The notes: generated by a model not told the origin, from the sequence alone. 45,173 bases of DNA from Actinomycetota bacterium (GCA_005888335.1 VAWY01000065.1:1-45173), one strand, 5' to 3'; positions 17,063-28,702 are shown, numbered from the stretch's first letter. Program-made: numbers and translations.

Positions 17063-17446
17063 ATGCAGCGACTGATGCTCAAGTCCAAGATCCACCGCGC
17101 GACGGTGACCGACTGCGACCTGCACTACGTCGGCTCGATCACCATCGACCCTGACCTGCTCGAGGCGGCGGACATCCTCGAGCACGAGCAGGTCGCGGTC
17201 GTCGACGTCGACAACGGCGCCCGCTTCGAGACCTACACGATCCCCGGCGAGCGCGGCTCGGGCGAGATGAAGATCAACGGCGCGGCCGCGCGTCTCGTGC
17301 ACCGCGGCGACACGATCATCGTCATCTCCTACGGCCAGTACGACACGGCCGAGATGGAGACCTACGCGCCGCGCGTCGTGCACGTTGAGAAGGACACCAA
17401 CCGGATCATTGAAGTCGACGCCAAGGTGGCGACCCTCCTCACCTGA
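17063..17446 (+). CDS. panD: aspartate 1-decarboxylase proenzyme
   Basis: A 127-residue pyruvoyl enzyme that makes beta-alanine from aspartate. The self-cleavage site Gly24-Ser25 lies in [10 protein letters not shown], giving the pyruvoyl group. Also present are [12 protein letters not shown] near the start, the Tyr/Thr segment [23 protein letters not shown] and ISYGQYD. Size matches the family exactly. ATG 17063 is 5 nt after panC. A second ATG four codons in is used as the start in some homologues. It supplies the second substrate of PanC, so the operon is self-contained for beta-alanine. Confidence 0.96.
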   Translation: MQRLMLKSKIHRATVTDCDLHYVGSITIDPDLLEAADILEHEQVAVVDVDNGARFETYTIPGERGSGEMKINGAAARLVHRGDTIIVISYGQYDTAEMETYAPRVVHVEKDTNRIIEVDAKVATLLT

Positions 17447-17475
17447 GGGCGCCAACCACCATAAGGAGACCCACG

Positions 17476-18360
17476 TTGTCCACCACCACCCCGCGGGTGC
17501 CCGGCGCGCTCGACGCCCTGCCCATGACGCTGCCGCGCCTGGCCGAGAAGAAGCGGCTGGGCGAGCCGATCGTCATGGTCACCGCCTATGACCACCCGTC
17601 GGCGCGCGTCGCTGACGCCACGGGCGTCGACCTCGTCCTGGTCGGCGACAGCGCCGCCAACGTCGTACTCGGCTACAGCTCGACCGTGCCGGTCAGCGTC
17701 GACGAGCTCATCATGCTCGGCGCCGCCGTCCGCCGCGGCCTGCGCACGCCGCTGATGATCAGCGACCTGCCGTTCGGCTCGTACGAGGCCAGCGACGAGC
17801 AGGCGATCGCCACCGCGCAGCGCTTCGTCAAGGAAGCCGGCGCCGACGCCGTCAAGCTCGAGGGCGGCGGCCGGATGGTCGATCGCGCGCGCGCCATCGT
17901 CGAGTCCGGCATCCCCGTGATGGGCCATGTCGGCCTGACCCCGCAGACCGCCACGGCGCTGGGCGGCTACAAGGCCCAGGGCCGCACGGCCGAGGCGGCC
18001 CTGCGCGTCGCTGAAGATGCCCTCGCGCTCCAGGCCGCCGGCTGTTTCTCGATCGTCTTCGAGGCCATCCCGGCCGCGGTCTCCGAGGAGCTCATGTTCA
18101 GCATGGAGATCCCGGTGATCGGCATCGGCGCGGGCGCGTCGACCGACGGCCAGGTGCTCGTCTTCCACGACCTGCTGGGCATCCGCGAGGGCGCGGGAGC
18201 CCGGTTCGTCAAGCGCTACGGCGACGTCATGGACGAGATGGTCCGCGGCGTGGGCGCCTTCGCCGACGACGTGCGCGCCAAGCGCTACCCCGCGCAGGAG
18301 CACACGTACTCGATCGACCCCGGGGAGCTCGCCGACTTCCGCCAGCGCCTGAAGACCTAG
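17476..18360 (+). CDS. panB: 3-methyl-2-oxobutanoate hydroxymethyltransferase
   Basis: A 294-residue enzyme making ketopantoate from 2-oxoisovalerate and methylene-tetrahydrofolate. Motifs visible are MVTAYDHPSARVAD, LVLVGDSAANVVLGY (metal Asp), MISDLPFGSY, AVKLEGGGRMVD, PVMGHVGLTPQ, IVFEAIPAAVS (catalytic Glu region), IGIGAGASTDGQVLVFHDLLGI and KRYGDV. The start is TTG 17476, fixed by a strong AAGGAG at 17463-17468 with a 7-nt spacer; the conserved region begins soon after. It is last in the operon and ends inside the palindrome 18357-18386. Confidence 0.96.
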   Translation: MSTTTPRVPGALDALPMTLPRLAEKKRLGEPIVMVTAYDHPSARVADATGVDLVLVGDSAANVVLGYSSTVPVSVDELIMLGAAVRRGLRTPLMISDLPFGSYEASDEQAIATAQRFVKEAGADAVKLEGGGRMVDRARAIVESGIPVMGHVGLTPQTATALGGYKAQGRTAEAALRVAEDALALQAAGCFSIVFEAIPAAVSEELMFSMEIPVIGIGAGASTDGQVLVFHDLLGIREGAGARFVKRYGDVMDEMVRGVGAFADDVRAKRYPAQEHTYSIDPGELADFRQRLKT

Positions 18361-18386
18361 TGCAACGTCACCTGACGCAGCACTAG
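18357..18386. terminator. shared palindrome carrying both convergent stop codons
   Basis: A 30-nt dyad with outer arms CTAGTGC and GCACTAG pairing perfectly, a 2x2 internal mismatch, then CGTCA against TGACG around a minimal loop. The panB TAG (18358-18360) lies in the left arm, and the purU stop (18383-18385, minus strand) lies in the right arm. No T tract follows on either strand, so it would act as an intrinsic terminator without a U run, as often proposed for GC-rich actinobacteria. Confidence 0.65.
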
Positions 18387-19237
18387 AACACCACCGTCCG
18401 GTTCTCGTGGACCAGCACCCGGTCCTCGAGGTGCCAGCGCACCGCGCGGGCGAGCACGACGCGCTCGACGTCGCGGCCGATGTGGGCGAGCGCCTTCGGG
18501 TTGTCGCGGTGCGAGACGCGCTCGATGTCCTGCTCGATGATCGGCCCGGCGTCGAGCTCCTCGGTGACGTAGTGCGCGGTCGCGCCGATGATCTTCACGC
18601 CGCGCTCGGCGGCGCGGCGATACGGGTCCGCGCCGGCGAAGGCCGGTAGGAACGAGTGGTGGATGTTGATGACCGGCGCGCCGACGCGCTCGAGGAAGTC
18701 GCCCGAGAGGATCTGCATGTAGCGCGCGAGCACGACGAGGTCGAAGCGCCCGGCGAGCAGCTCGAGCTGGCGGGCCTCGGCCTCCGGCTTGCGGCCGCGC
18801 TCGACCGGCACGTGCTCGTAGGGCAGCCCGAAGCCCTCGACGTCGGCGCGCAGGTCGGGATGGTTGGAGACGACCAGGCCGATCTGGCAGTCCAGCTCGG
18901 CGCGGCGCCAGCGCCAGAGCAGGTCGAGCAGGCAGTGGTCCTCGCGCGAGACCATGATCGCCACGCGCGGGACCTGGTCGAGGAAGCGCAGGCGCCACGA
19001 CATGCCCAGCGGCTCGGCGACCTCGGCGGCGAACTCGCGCTCCAGCGCCTCGCGCGAGACCGTCAGGCGGTCGACGATGAACTCCATGCGCAGGAAGAAC
19101 AGGCCGCCCTCGGGGTCGGTGGAGTGCTGGTCGGACGAGACGATGTTGGCCTCGCGCTCGTAGAGGAAGCGCGAGATCGCCGCGATGATCCCCGGCCGGT
19201 CCGGGCACGAGACGAGCAGGCGCGCCTCGGTGGCCAT
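18383..19237 (-). CDS. purU: formyltetrahydrofolate deformylase
   Basis: A 284-residue enzyme releasing formate and tetrahydrofolate from 10-formyl-THF. An N-terminal ACT domain (1-85, starting [19 protein letters not shown]) is followed by the formyltransferase-like hydrolase domain. The catalytic triad Asn191, His193 and Asp229 sits in [12 protein letters not shown] and TEELDAGPI. Length is standard. ATG 19237 shares one base with the stop of the acyltransferase gene upstream (TGATG), so the two are co-translated. It converges on panB, which also uses a one-carbon folate; that link is only suggestive. Confidence 0.95.
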   Translation of the reverse strand: MATEARLLVSCPDRPGIIAAISRFLYEREANIVSSDQHSTDPEGGLFFLRMEFIVDRLTVSREALEREFAAEVAEPLGMSWRLRFLDQVPRVAIMVSREDHCLLDLLWRWRRAELDCQIGLVVSNHPDLRADVEGFGLPYEHVPVERGRKPEAEARQLELLAGRFDLVVLARYMQILSGDFLERVGAPVINIHHSFLPAFAGADPYRRAAERGVKIIGATAHYVTEELDAGPIIEQDIERVSHRDNPKALAHIGRDVERVVLARAVRWHLEDRVLVHENRTVVF

Positions 19238-19824
19238 CAGGCCTCCGGCCCGAAGCGCCGCAGGACGCGCGCGGGCACGCCGGCGGCGATCGAGAACGGC
19301 GGCAGGTCGCCGGTCACGACGCTGTTGGCGCCGATCACGCAGCGCTCGCCGACGGTCACTCCGCTCGTGATCACCACGTTGGCGCCGCACCACACGTTGT
19401 CGCCGACGCGAGTCGGTCCCTTCGACGTGAAGCCCTGCCAGGTGACCGGCTTGTCGAGCTGGTCGAAGCGGTGGTTGGCGTCGGTGACGAAGCAGCCGTT
19501 GGCAAACATGCAGTGGTCGCCGATCTCCACCAGGTGCTGCGCGGCGACCATCACGCCGATGTTGAGGAACGTCCCGCCCCCGATGCGCACGCGCGCCTCG
19601 CCGGGGAGCGTCAGCCAGACGCAGGGCTCCAAGAGCGTGTGCTGACCCACCTCCAGGCGCCCCTCGCGGAAGGCCTCCAGCACGTTGCCGTGCACCGGCC
19701 AGCGGCAGAACGCCTGGCGGCGGGCGAACTCCCAATGGATGCGCGCGCGGTTCCACGGCAGGGCGTTGCGCTCGTACCAGCGCCATTTCTGCGTCCACAG
19801 GCGGACCTCGGCCAGCGTGTCCAT
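19237..19824 (-). CDS. left-handed beta-helix acyltransferase
   Basis: A 195-residue protein of the maltose/galactoside O-acetyltransferase group. Hexapeptide-repeat turns are visible ([65 protein letters not shown]), and the likely catalytic His118 is in TDANHRF. The end [13 protein letters not shown] is typical. ATG 19824 gives a compact N-terminal helix ([10 protein letters not shown]); longer upstream readings run into the divergent promoter region. It overlaps purU by one base. It probably acetylates a sugar or small acceptor with acetyl-CoA; the acceptor is unknown. Confidence 0.85.
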   Translation of the reverse strand: MDTLAEVRLWTQKWRWYERNALPWNRARIHWEFARRQAFCRWPVHGNVLEAFREGRLEVGQHTLLEPCVWLTLPGEARVRIGGGTFLNIGVMVAAQHLVEIGDHCMFANGCFVTDANHRFDQLDKPVTWQGFTSKGPTRVGDNVWCGANVVITSGVTVGERCVIGANSVVTGDLPPFSIAAGVPARVLRRFGPEA

Positions 19825-19924
19825 GGCGCGGGAGCGTGCCAGATCCGGCCCCGCGTGATCTTTGCCGCGGCGGCGTGTTCCAGGCGCGACCCCAAACGCA
19901 GACCCCCAGGAGAAACGCCCCACC

Positions 19925-20737
19925 ATGCCGAACCGCATCCTTGCCGCGGCGGTAGCGACGACCGCGCTGCTCGCGCTCCCCGCGAGCGGCTTCGCCAAGA
20001 GCGCCGACCGCAATCATGACGGCCTCCCCGATTCGTGGGAGCAGCGACATCACCTGTCGCTCAAGATCAACCAGGCGACCCAGGATCCCGACCACGACGG
20101 GCTCAACAACCGCGGCGAGTACCGCCAGAAGACCGACCCGCAGCGCGCCGACACCGACCGCGACGGCCTGAAGGACGGCGCCGAGGTGCGCACCGGCAAC
20201 AACCCCCGCCGGCGCGACAGCGACGGCGACGGGACTCCGGACGGCAAGGAGAACGCGGGCAAGATCACCTCGCTGACCGACGGTGTGCTGACCATCACGC
20301 TCGCCGACGGCTCGGAGGTCTCCGGCAAGGTCGACGGCTCCACGCGCGTCTCCTGCTCCGGCCACAACGAGCAGGAGGTCGAGAACGAGACCACGACCGC
20401 CCATCACCGCCGCGGATCGCGCGACGCGAAGGCCGCGCGCAACGACCCGCAGCAGCCGTCAGGCGGTGGCTCCGGCTCGGGCTCGGGCTCGTCGACCGCC
20501 GCCGCACCCGCCGACGACCAGGCGCAGCACGGCAACGAGTCCGAGAACGAGAACGAGAACGAGAGCGCCGACAGCAACGAGAACGAGCACTCCGCCGGCG
20601 ACGGCGAGCACAACGGCTCCGGCCGGTCGGGCAACTGCGCCGCGACCGAGCTGACCTCCGGCACTCCCGTCCACGAGGCCACGCTGACGGTCACGGCGGA
20701 CGGCGCCGTCTTCCAGGAGGTCGAGGTCCTCAAGTGA
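19925..20737 (+). CDS. secreted protein with thrombospondin-type-3-like Ca-binding repeats
   Basis: A 270-residue exported protein with a signal peptide ([17 protein letters not shown]) and acidic loops of TSP3/EF-hand-like type: [35 protein letters not shown] and [12 protein letters not shown], which normally bind Ca. A beta-rich segment follows ([27 protein letters not shown]), then a Gly/Ser linker, a Asn-Glu-rich stretch ([13 protein letters not shown]) and a short C-terminal strand region. ATG 19925 has AGGAG upstream. Two Cys flank the low-complexity region. It is followed by a hairpin and then the ECF sigma gene. No precise function is known. Confidence 0.75.
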   Translation: MPNRILAAAVATTALLALPASGFAKSADRNHDGLPDSWEQRHHLSLKINQATQDPDHDGLNNRGEYRQKTDPQRADTDRDGLKDGAEVRTGNNPRRRDSDGDGTPDGKENAGKITSLTDGVLTITLADGSEVSGKVDGSTRVSCSGHNEQEVENETTTAHHRRGSRDAKAARNDPQQPSGGGSGSGSGSSTAAAPADDQAQHGNESENENENESADSNENEHSAGDGEHNGSGRSGNCAATELTSGTPVHEATLTVTADGAVFQEVEVLK

Positions 20738-20746
20738 AAGAGATCG

Positions 20747-20786
20747 CGGGCGGGTCTGCCAGAACTAGCACTGGTCGGCCCGCCCG
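20747..20786. terminator. GC-rich hairpin after the Ca-binding protein gene
   Basis: Perfect 8-nt arms CGGGCGGG (20747-20754) and CCCGCCCG (20779-20786), with an inner CCAG/CTGG pairing. It lies 9 nt after the TGA at 20735-20737 and 21 nt before the sigma-factor ATG. It has no T tract. It could equally be part of the sigma gene leader. Confidence 0.5.
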
Positions 20787-20807
20787 GGGTCCGGTAGACG
20801 TGATCCG

Positions 20808-22250
20808 ATGCAGCCCCGTCTCCTGCGCTCACCCGCTCGCCTCGCCGGCGCGTCGCTCCTGCGGGTGCAGACCGACGACCGACTCGTCGCGCTCGCCCGC
20901 GACGGCCACGAGCGGGCGTTCGCGGCGATCGTCGAGCGCTACCGCCCCGCGCTCGAGCGCTACGCCACCCGCCTGGTCGGCCCGAGCCGCGGCGAGGACG
21001 CCGTCCAGCAGGCCTTCGTCAACGCCCACGCCGCGCTGATTTCCAACTCCCCCGACAAGACCATCGAATTGCGTCCCTGGCTCTATCGCATCGTGCACAA
21101 CGCCGCGCTGAACACGCTGCGCTCGTCGCGCGACGAGCAGCCGCTCGGCGACGCGGCCGAGCAGCTCTCGTTCGACGACGACGCGATCGAGCGCCGCGAG
21201 CGCCTGCGCGAGGCCCTGGACGCCCTCGCGGCGCTGCCGGCCAACCAGCGCGACGCGATCCTGCTGCGCGAGCTCGAGGGCCGCTCCCACGACGAGATCG
21301 CCGTCGCCCTCGGGCTCACGCCGGGCGCGGCGCGCCAGCAGATCTTCCGCGCGCGGGCCGCCCTGCGCGCCGCGGCGACCGCCATCACTCCGCAGCCGCT
21401 GCTCGTGCGCACGCTCGAGCTCGCCGCGAGCGGTGGCGGGTCGGGCGCGGCCGACGTCGCCGCCGGCGCGGGGGCCAGCCTGACGGCCGTGCTGGCCAAG
21501 GCCGGCGCGGGCGTGCTCGTGACCGGAGCCGTCGTCGGCGGCGCGGTCGGCACCGGCGTCGTCCACACGCCGCGACTCCATGAGCAGCGACCCCCCGCGG
21601 CCCGCGAGGCGGCGGCCCACCCGAAGCGCTCGGCACAGACCTCGTCGCACGGCTCGGCAAGCGCCGCAGCGGCGCCGGCCGGCGCCGGGCACCGCTCCAC
21701 GGAGGCCGACCGCCGCTCGACCTCGCACCACAAGCGCTCGAGCGACCGCAAGCACACCGGCGATCGCAGCGGCACCGACCGCCGCGGTCAGGGCACCACA
21801 GCGCCGGCCTCGCGCCCCGTCAGCGAGCACCGCGGCCCGAGCCGCACGGGAAGCACGGTCCAGGAGGTCCACCACGGCGGCTCGACCAACGACGCCGCCG
21901 GCACCGAGCACAGCGGAAGCGGTCATCACGGACACCACGGCGGCCGCGGCGGAGGCGGCGACACCGTCGCCGGCGCGACGACCCAGCCAGAGTCGACCGA
22001 GGTCGAGACCGAGACGCCCGAGGCCGCGACCGAGACCGGCGGCGGTGGCGGCGGCGGCGCCAGCAGCGGCGGCGGCAGCCCCGGCGGCGGCGGCGGGGGC
22101 GGCGGCACCCAGACGACGACCGACGCTCAACCGCCCGCGACGACCACCGGCAGCACCGTGCCGACCGCGCCGACCAACGGCGGTGGTGGCGGCGCCGGCG
22201 GCGCGACGACAGCCCTCCCGCCCGGCTCGTTCGGCGGGAAGGGCAAGTAG
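20808..22250 (+). CDS. ECF sigma factor fused to a membrane helix and Gly-rich tail
   Basis: A 480-residue sigma-70-family protein. Region 2 is at about 36-105 (AFAAIVERYRPALERYATRLV, DAVQQAFVNAHAAL, RPWLYRIVHNAALNTLR) and region 4 at about 135-186 (LPANQRDAILLRELEGRSHDEIAVALGL, AARQQIFRARAAL). A hydrophobic segment at about 221-252 (TAVLAKAGAGVLVTGAVVGG) follows, then about 225 residues of Ser/His/Arg-rich and then Gly/Thr-rich sequence ending PPGSFGGKGK. The order predicts a sigma domain in the cytoplasm, one membrane pass and an extracellular tail. No zinc-finger anti-sigma motif is present in this copy. ATG 20808 is used. Release by proteolysis or conformational change is inference. Confidence 0.85.
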   Translation: MQPRLLRSPARLAGASLLRVQTDDRLVALARDGHERAFAAIVERYRPALERYATRLVGPSRGEDAVQQAFVNAHAALISNSPDKTIELRPWLYRIVHNAALNTLRSSRDEQPLGDAAEQLSFDDDAIERRERLREALDALAALPANQRDAILLRELEGRSHDEIAVALGLTPGAARQQIFRARAALRAAATAITPQPLLVRTLELAASGGGSGAADVAAGAGASLTAVLAKAGAGVLVTGAVVGGAVGTGVVHTPRLHEQRPPAAREAAAHPKRSAQTSSHGSASAAAAPAGAGHRSTEADRRSTSHHKRSSDRKHTGDRSGTDRRGQGTTAPASRPVSEHRGPSRTGSTVQEVHHGGSTNDAAGTEHSGSGHHGHHGGRGGGGDTVAGATTQPESTEVETETPEAATETGGGGGGGASSGGGSPGGGGGGGGTQTTTDAQPPATTTGSTVPTAPTNGGGGGAGGATTALPPGSFGGKGK

Positions 22251-22367
22251 CTCGCGGCCGAGCGAGGCACGCGGGCGGCCCCGGGCGCGGAGCGCCAATC
22301 CCGAACGGCGGGCGGGCTGCGGCGCGCAAGGTGTGCGCGCTAGACACTGCGCGTCCGCTCAGGGCGC

Positions 22368-22393
22368 AGAGAGAGAGAGAGAGAGAGAGAGAG
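22368..22393. repeat. (AG)13 dinucleotide run
   Basis: Thirteen uninterrupted AG steps, 26 nt, in an otherwise strongly GC-rich intergenic region. No other simple repeat of this length was seen in the window. Confidence 0.97.
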
Positions 22394-22447
22394 CGGCGGG
22401 CAGCGCGCGGCTGCTCAAGAGCGAGGCCGCGAGTGCGCCCGGGCCGG

Positions 22448-22612
22448 GCGCGGCCACTCGGGGCGCGGGAAGAGCGCGGCCGGAGCACCGCGCGGCCACT
22501 CGAGCGCGGGAAGAGCGCTGCCGGACCACCGCGCCGCCGCTCGGGCGCGGGAAGAGTGCGCGGCGGGCACCGCGCGGCCGCTCGGGCGCGGGGACGGGGG
22601 ACCTCGAGCAGA
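22448..22612. repeat. four tandem 41-42-nt units
   Basis: Units begin at 22448, 22490, 22531 and 22572, each with GCGCGGCC or GCGCCGCC, then a CTCG-rich centre, GGCGCGGGAAGAG and a closing CACC. The fourth departs after GCGCGGGG. Two further units lie at about 22843-22882 and 22883-22920. Units are diverged but clearly related. Confidence 0.8.
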
Positions 22613-22661
22613 GGGCGATCACCTGAGCGCCCCACGCCGCCCACGGACAGCCCAGCGACAA
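22554..22661. repeat. 108-nt direct repeat, copy 1
   Basis: Identical to 22865-22972 except for one base (G against T in the GCGGCGNGCACC word). It ends in CAGCGACAA, followed by CCCTGGCG. The spacing between copies is 311 nt. Confidence 0.93.
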
Positions 22662-22929
22662 CCCTGGCGCGAACGCGGGCCCGCGCGAGAGGATCCCCCG
22701 GCGCCGCGCCCGCCACACACGCGCGGGCCCAACCGGAGCGAACGCCGGCACGAACGCGGGGCACGCGTGAGACGCGGCCGGCGGCGAGCGGAACTGCGCC
22801 GGCACCCCTGCGGGCGCTCAGGAGGCGAGGCGGGGAGTCCGGGCGGTCACTGGGGCGCGGGAAAGAGTGCGCGGCGTGCACCGCGCGGCCGCTCGGGCGC
22901 GGGGACGGGGGACCTCGAGCAGAGGGCGA

Positions 22930-25692
<2,763 letters not shown>

Positions 25693-25699
25693 GACAACC

Positions 25700-25705
25700 A
25701 GTCTA
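25700..25705 (-). promoter_or_regulatory. uvrA -10 element (leaderless)
   Basis: On the minus strand TAGACT lies 7 nt before the uvrA ATG. This places the transcript start at or next to the A of the start codon, and no Shine-Dalgarno sequence is present. The same hexamer precedes the FAD oxidoreductase gene at 42960-42965. Confidence 0.55.
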
Positions 25706-25711
25706 CGGAGG

Positions 25712-25725
25712 CGAACGGACGTTCC
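25712..25725. promoter_or_regulatory. LexA (SOS) box upstream of uvrA
   Basis: CGAAC-GGAC-GTTCC fits the Gram-positive/actinobacterial LexA consensus GAAC-N4-GTTC exactly in its two half-sites (25713-25716 and 25721-25724). It lies between the presumed -10 and -35 positions of the uvrA promoter, where LexA would block polymerase. Confidence 0.8.
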
Positions 25726-25804
25726 CCCGTCAGCGCTCAGACAGTTTGACCGTGAGCCGGCGGGGTATCGACCGCCGCGCAGCCCTGCAGCGGAAAGGCC
25801 CCGC

Positions 25805-27610
25805 ATGACCACGTCGCGCCTCGCAGTCGCCGTGTCCGTCCTGGTGCTCGGCGCCGCGGCGCGGCCCGCCGCCGCGCAGGTGGCGCTGACCCCGTGCAAG
25901 GTCGCGGCGGGCGCCCGCTGCGGCACGCTCGCCGCGCCGCTCGACGCCTCGGGCGCGGTGCCCGGGGTCCAGCGGCTCGGCTTCGCGCTGCTGCCCGCGA
26001 CCGGGACGCGCGCCGGGACGGTCGCCGTCCTGCTGGGCGGCCCCGGCCAGGCCGGCACGCCGCTCGCCCGCAGCCTCGACAAGCTGCTCGCCGGCGTCCG
26101 CGCCGACCACGACCTGCTCATCGTCGACCAGCGCGGCACCGGCCGCTCCGGCGCGCTGGCCTGCCCGGCGATGCGCCTGTCGCTCAGCCTGCGGGCCATC
26201 CGGCGCTGCGGCGAGCAGCTCGGCGTCCGGCGCGCGTTCCTCACCGCCCGCGCCGACGCGTTCGACCTCGAGGCCGTGCGCGCGGCGCTCGGCCTCGACC
26301 GCCTCTCGCTGCTCGGCATCTCGTACGGCACCGAGATCGCCGGGTACTACGCGCGCCTCTTCCCCGACCGCGTCGAGCGGATGGTCCTCGACTCGCCTGA
26401 GCCGATCGAGGGCCCCGACGCGCTCGACAGCCTGCGCCAGCTCGCGCTGCCCCGCGTCCTGCGCGAGGTCTGCTGGCCTCCCGGCTGCCGCAGCTTCCTG
26501 TCGGCCAACCCGGTGACCGGGATCGCGACGCTCACCGCCCGGCTGCGCCGGCGCCCGCTGGCGGGTGCGGTCATCTCCCCGGCCGGCCGCCGGATGCCCG
26601 CCCGCCTGACCGCGACGACGCTCTACGCGCTGGCCGCCTCCAGCGATCTCGACCCCTTCCTGCGCACGCGCCTGCTGTCCGCCGTCGCGTCGGGGCTGCG
26701 GGGCGACGCCGCGCCGCTGCTGCGCCTCGCCGCCGGGACGCCGAGCACCGATGTGGCGCAGAGCGAGGTCAACCCGCTGCGCCTGCTGGCCACCAACTGC
26801 GTCGACGACCGGCTCCCGTGGGACCCGGCCTCGCCGACGACGGGGCGCCCCGCCGCATTGCGCCGCGAGGTCGCCCGTCGGCCCGCGTCGGCGTGGGCGC
26901 CGTTCTCGGCGACGTCGGTGGTCGCTTTCAGCGTCGCCGCGGTCTGCACCGCCTGGCCGCCGACGCCGGCCGCCGAGCGCGTCCCCTCGGCCGGCCCGGA
27001 CGTCCCCGTGCTGGTCGTCGCCGGCCGCGAGGACCTGCGCACGCCGCTGGAGGACGCCCGGCGCACGGCCGCCCAGTACCCGGACGCCGCCGTGCTCGCC
27101 ATCCCCGACGTCGGCCACTCCGCGCTGGGCTCCGATCACAGCGGCTGCGCGAGCTCGGGGGTCACCGGCTTCTTCGCCGGCGAGCCGGCGTCGCGCTGCG
27201 CGCGCGGCGAGCCGCCGCTCGAGCTCTTCCCCTACGTCCCCGCCGACGCGCGGGACCTCCGGCGCGTCCCCGGCCTGCCCGGCGACGAGGGGCGCACGGC
27301 GACCGCGATCGGCGCCACGCTGCTCGACGCCGTCGGGCGCGCCGCGGCGCTGGCCGAGGCGGGCGGGCGGCGCAGCGGCGGCCTGCGGGCGGGCACGCTG
27401 CGGCTCGCGGGCCGGACGATCGTGCTGCGCGGCTACTCCGTCGTGCGCGGCGTGGCACTGACCGGCACGATCCCGCTGACGCGCTCGGGCACCGGCCGCC
27501 TCACCGTCGCCGGCCGCGCGGCGACGCCGGCGCGCCTGAGGATCCGCGGCAACCGGCTGACCGGCGAGCTGGGGAGCGACCGCGTGCGGCTGCGCGTGCG
27601 GCTTCCCTGA
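25805..27610 (+). CDS. secreted alpha/beta hydrolase (S33 tripeptidyl-peptidase-like)
   Basis: A 601-residue exported hydrolase. The signal peptide runs to about residue 24 ([18 protein letters not shown]). An alpha/beta-hydrolase core follows with LLGGPGQAG (oxyanion loop), [13 protein letters not shown], nucleophile elbow GISYGTE, a lid region with paired Cys, [13 protein letters not shown] (acid) and VGHSALG (His). This is the arrangement of actinobacterial tripeptidyl aminopeptidases (MEROPS S33). The last 150 or so residues form an extra beta-rich domain ([27 protein letters not shown]). ATG 25805 is used. It is divergent from uvrA by 112 nt, and acoX begins 22 nt after its stop, so read-through into the aco genes is possible. 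Confidence 0.83.
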   Translation: MTTSRLAVAVSVLVLGAAARPAAAQVALTPCKVAAGARCGTLAAPLDASGAVPGVQRLGFALLPATGTRAGTVAVLLGGPGQAGTPLARSLDKLLAGVRADHDLLIVDQRGTGRSGALACPAMRLSLSLRAIRRCGEQLGVRRAFLTARADAFDLEAVRAALGLDRLSLLGISYGTEIAGYYARLFPDRVERMVLDSPEPIEGPDALDSLRQLALPRVLREVCWPPGCRSFLSANPVTGIATLTARLRRRPLAGAVISPAGRRMPARLTATTLYALAASSDLDPFLRTRLLSAVASGLRGDAAPLLRLAAGTPSTDVAQSEVNPLRLLATNCVDDRLPWDPASPTTGRPAALRREVARRPASAWAPFSATSVVAFSVAAVCTAWPPTPAAERVPSAGPDVPVLVVAGREDLRTPLEDARRTAAQYPDAAVLAIPDVGHSALGSDHSGCASSGVTGFFAGEPASRCARGEPPLELFPYVPADARDLRRVPGLPGDEGRTATAIGATLLDAVGRAAALAEAGGRRSGGLRAGTLRLAGRTIVLRGYSVVRGVALTGTIPLTRSGTGRLTVAGRAATPARLRIRGNRLTGELGSDRVRLRVRLP

Positions 27611-27632
27611 GACAGCCGTAGCGTCCGCCGGC

Positions 27633-28661
27633 GTGACCACCGTCGGCATCGTCGCCAATCCGGCCGCGGGCCGGGACATCCGGCGCCTCGTGGCCGGCGC
27701 CTCGGTGTCCGGTCACGCCGAGAAGGCGGGGATGGTGTTCCGCGTGCTGGCCGGGCTCGGCGCCGCCGGCGTCACCCGCGCGCTCATGATGCCCGCGCCC
27801 GGCGGGCTGTCGGCCACGCTGCACCGGCAGCTGCGCGCCCACGCCGCCGGGCAGGGGCATGAGGCCGCCCCGGCCGCGCTCGAGGAGCTCCCGATGCGGC
27901 TCGACGGCACAGCGGCCGACAGCATCCGGGCGGTCGAGGCGATGCGCCGCGCCGGAGCGGCGGCGATCGTCGTCCTGGGCGGCGACGGCACGCATCGCGT
28001 CGTGGCGAAGGCGTGCGCCGACGTCCCCGTCTGCGCCCTCTCCACCGGCACCAACAACGTGTTCCCCGAGATGCGTGAGGCGACGGTGGCGGGCCTGGCG
28101 ACGGGTCTGGTCGCCACCGGCCGCGGCGGCCCGGGCGCGCTGCGGCGCGACGCGGCCCTGCGCGTCGAGGTCGACTGCGCCGAGCCCGACCTCGCGCTCG
28201 TCGACGTGGCCGCGAGCCGCGAGCCGTTCGTCGGCGCCCGCGCGCTGTGGCGGCCGGGAGGCATCAGCGATCTGCTCGTGACGTTCGCCAACCCCGCGGC
28301 GGTGGGGCTCTCCGCGGTCGCCGGGATGGTGTCGCCGCTCGAGCGCGGCGGCGGCCGCGGACTGCACGTGCGTCTCGCCGAGGCGCCCGAGGCGGCCGCG
28401 ATCACCGTCCAGGTGCCGCTCGCGCCCGGCCTCGTGGTGCCGGTCGGCGTCGCCGCCTGGCGCGCGCTCGCCACGGGCGAGCAGGTCGACCTGCCGGCCG
28501 CCGGCGGCTCGCTGGCGCTCGACGGCGAGCGCGAGATCGAGCGCCGGCCGGGCGCCCGTGCGACCGTCCGGCTTGTCGCCGGGCCGCTCACCATCGACGT
28601 CGACGCGGTCATGCGCCACGCCGCGACGAAAGGGCTCACGCGGCTGCCACCACGGGTGTAG
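27633..28661 (+). CDS. acoX: AcoX-like NAD kinase-fold protein
   Basis: A 342-residue protein of the ATP-NAD/AcoX kinase family. VGIVANPAAGRDIRRLV at the N-terminus, the nucleotide-binding GGDGTHRVVAKA and STGTNNVFPEM match the diacylglycerol/NAD-kinase fold. AcoX is regularly encoded with acetoin dehydrogenase genes, though its reaction is not established. Here acoA, acoB and acoC follow directly. The C-terminal third is beta-rich. GTG 27633 begins the conserved strand immediately, so the start is firm. Confidence 0.87.
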   Translation: MTTVGIVANPAAGRDIRRLVAGASVSGHAEKAGMVFRVLAGLGAAGVTRALMMPAPGGLSATLHRQLRAHAAGQGHEAAPAALEELPMRLDGTAADSIRAVEAMRRAGAAAIVVLGGDGTHRVVAKACADVPVCALSTGTNNVFPEMREATVAGLATGLVATGRGGPGALRRDAALRVEVDCAEPDLALVDVAASREPFVGARALWRPGGISDLLVTFANPAAVGLSAVAGMVSPLERGGGRGLHVRLAEAPEAAAITVQVPLAPGLVVPVGVAAWRALATGEQVDLPAAGGSLALDGEREIERRPGARATVRLVAGPLTIDVDAVMRHAATKGLTRLPPRV

Positions 28662-28702
28662 CGTCGGCCCTACCGCTGGGCCGAGACGCGAGGAGGGATT
28701 CC

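Larger units (their letters stand above)
22251..22929. other. gene-free repeat-rich stretch between the sigma gene and uvrA
   Basis: About 680 nt with no plausible gene. All long open frames are Arg/Ala/Pro-rich, without homology-like motifs or ribosome sites. It contains an (AG)13 run, four 41-42-nt tandem units (22448-22612), a separate stretch 22662-22842 with no obvious structure apart from scattered GCGAACGC-type words, and a return of the same units before the uvrA stop. A short dyad GCTCG/CGAGC lies just after the sigma stop (22250-22263). Confidence 0.7.

Noticed and set aside
22448..22612. CRISPR or small-RNA array in the 41-nt units
   Set aside because: Units abut directly, are diverged along their whole length and lack spacers.
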